Assembly: GCA_019246455.1 (NCBI GenBank)
Contig: JAFAQJ010000340.1
Location: 1 to 6,486, forward strand
Direction of reading: 5' to 3'
Source: Pseudolabrys sp.
Lineage (GTDB): Bacteria > Pseudomonadota > Alphaproteobacteria > Rhizobiales > Xanthobacteraceae
DNA length: 6,486 nucleotides
The position numbers and the translations under genes were made by a program. Below, piece by piece: positions 6,276 through 6,486 of this stretch (position 1 is the stretch's first letter; each line of letters starts with the position of its first letter). A model generated the notes under the pieces. It was not told the origin of the DNA, made no database searches, and saw nothing but the letters and a program-made list of their open reading frames with translations.

Positions 6276-6486
6276 TGCTGCGCTTTGCCATCGCCGTTCT
6301 CGCCCTGCTCGCGCTCACGCCGGCGCACGCCGCGGAGCGCCTGATCACCGTGTCCGGCGAAGCGACCGTCGCGGTGTCGCCCGACAGCGCGATCATCCGC
6401 ATCGGCGTCACCAGCCAGGGCAAGACCGCGCGCGAGGCAAGCGACGCCAATGCCAAGGAGATGACGGCGGTGCTCGCCGCCATCAA
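6275..6486 (+). CDS. SIMPL domain (DUF541) periplasmic protein, N-terminal part (runs off the window)
   Basis: An open frame begins at the ATG at 6275 and continues through 70 codons to the window edge. It opens with a clear Sec signal peptide: MLRF, a hydrophobic stretch (residues 5–15) and a likely cleavage at AHA|AE (after residue 19). The mature part starts LITVSGEATVAVSPDSAII (23–41), then RIGVTSQGKTAREASDANA, the hallmark beginning of SIMPL/DUF541 proteins, whose members are secreted or periplasmic and in most cases have no known activity (BP26/Omp28 of Brucella is a relative). The start overlaps the GyrI-like gene by one base (TGATG) and GGTGA (6266–6270) lies 4 nt before it, so the two are almost certainly translationally coupled. 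About two thirds of the usual length, including the C-terminus, is missing because of the window boundary, not a mutation. Confidence 0.88.
   Translation, partial: MLRFAIAVLALLALTPAHAAERLITVSGEATVAVSPDSAIIRIGVTSQGKTAREASDANAKEMTAVLAAI

Overview
The window looks like chromosomal DNA from a GC-rich alphaproteobacterium, most likely of the order Hyphomicrobiales (Bradyrhizobium/Rhodopseudomonas/Xanthobacteraceae-like). This rests on high-GC codon use, the protein flavour of FtsY, DapF, MtaB and YciB, and the gene order dapF–mtaB–(…)–ftsY–yciB, which I recall as typical of that group. I cannot name a species. Almost all of it is housekeeping, with no mobile element, CRISPR array, rRNA or tRNA seen.

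Layout, left to right. The 3' end of a plus-strand membrane acyltransferase gene (1–561) converges on, and overlaps by 9 bp, the minus-strand gene yciB (553–1119). yciB follows ftsY (1122–2051) after 2 nt and is surely co-transcribed with it. A plus-strand RluA-type pseudouridine synthase gene (2096–2779) diverges from ftsY across 44 bp and meets head-on a minus-strand PPOX-type flavoprotein gene (2776–3393), the two stop codons sharing a TTAA. The flavoprotein gene lies 10 nt downstream of mtaB (3404–4627), which lies 13 nt downstream of dapF (4641–5537), so dapF–mtaB–PPOX is one minus-strand operon. A perfect hairpin repeat (4644–4667) encodes the last eight residues of DapF. A 159-bp divergent intergenic region (5538–5696) then separates dapF from a plus-strand pair of exported proteins: a GyrI-like domain protein (5697–6275) and, overlapping it by one base, a SIMPL (DUF541) protein that runs off the right edge (6275–6486).

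Functionally, the window joins lysine/peptidoglycan precursor synthesis (DapF), RNA modification (MtaB; the RluA family protein), co-translational membrane targeting (FtsY), an inner-membrane envelope protein (YciB), an envelope or polysaccharide acyltransferase, and two periplasmic proteins of unclear role. I see no convincing new multi-gene defence or mobile system. The most notable items are the palindromic repeat at the dapF/mtaB junction, the exported GyrI-like/SIMPL pair, and the rluA–PPOX block that separates mtaB from ftsY.
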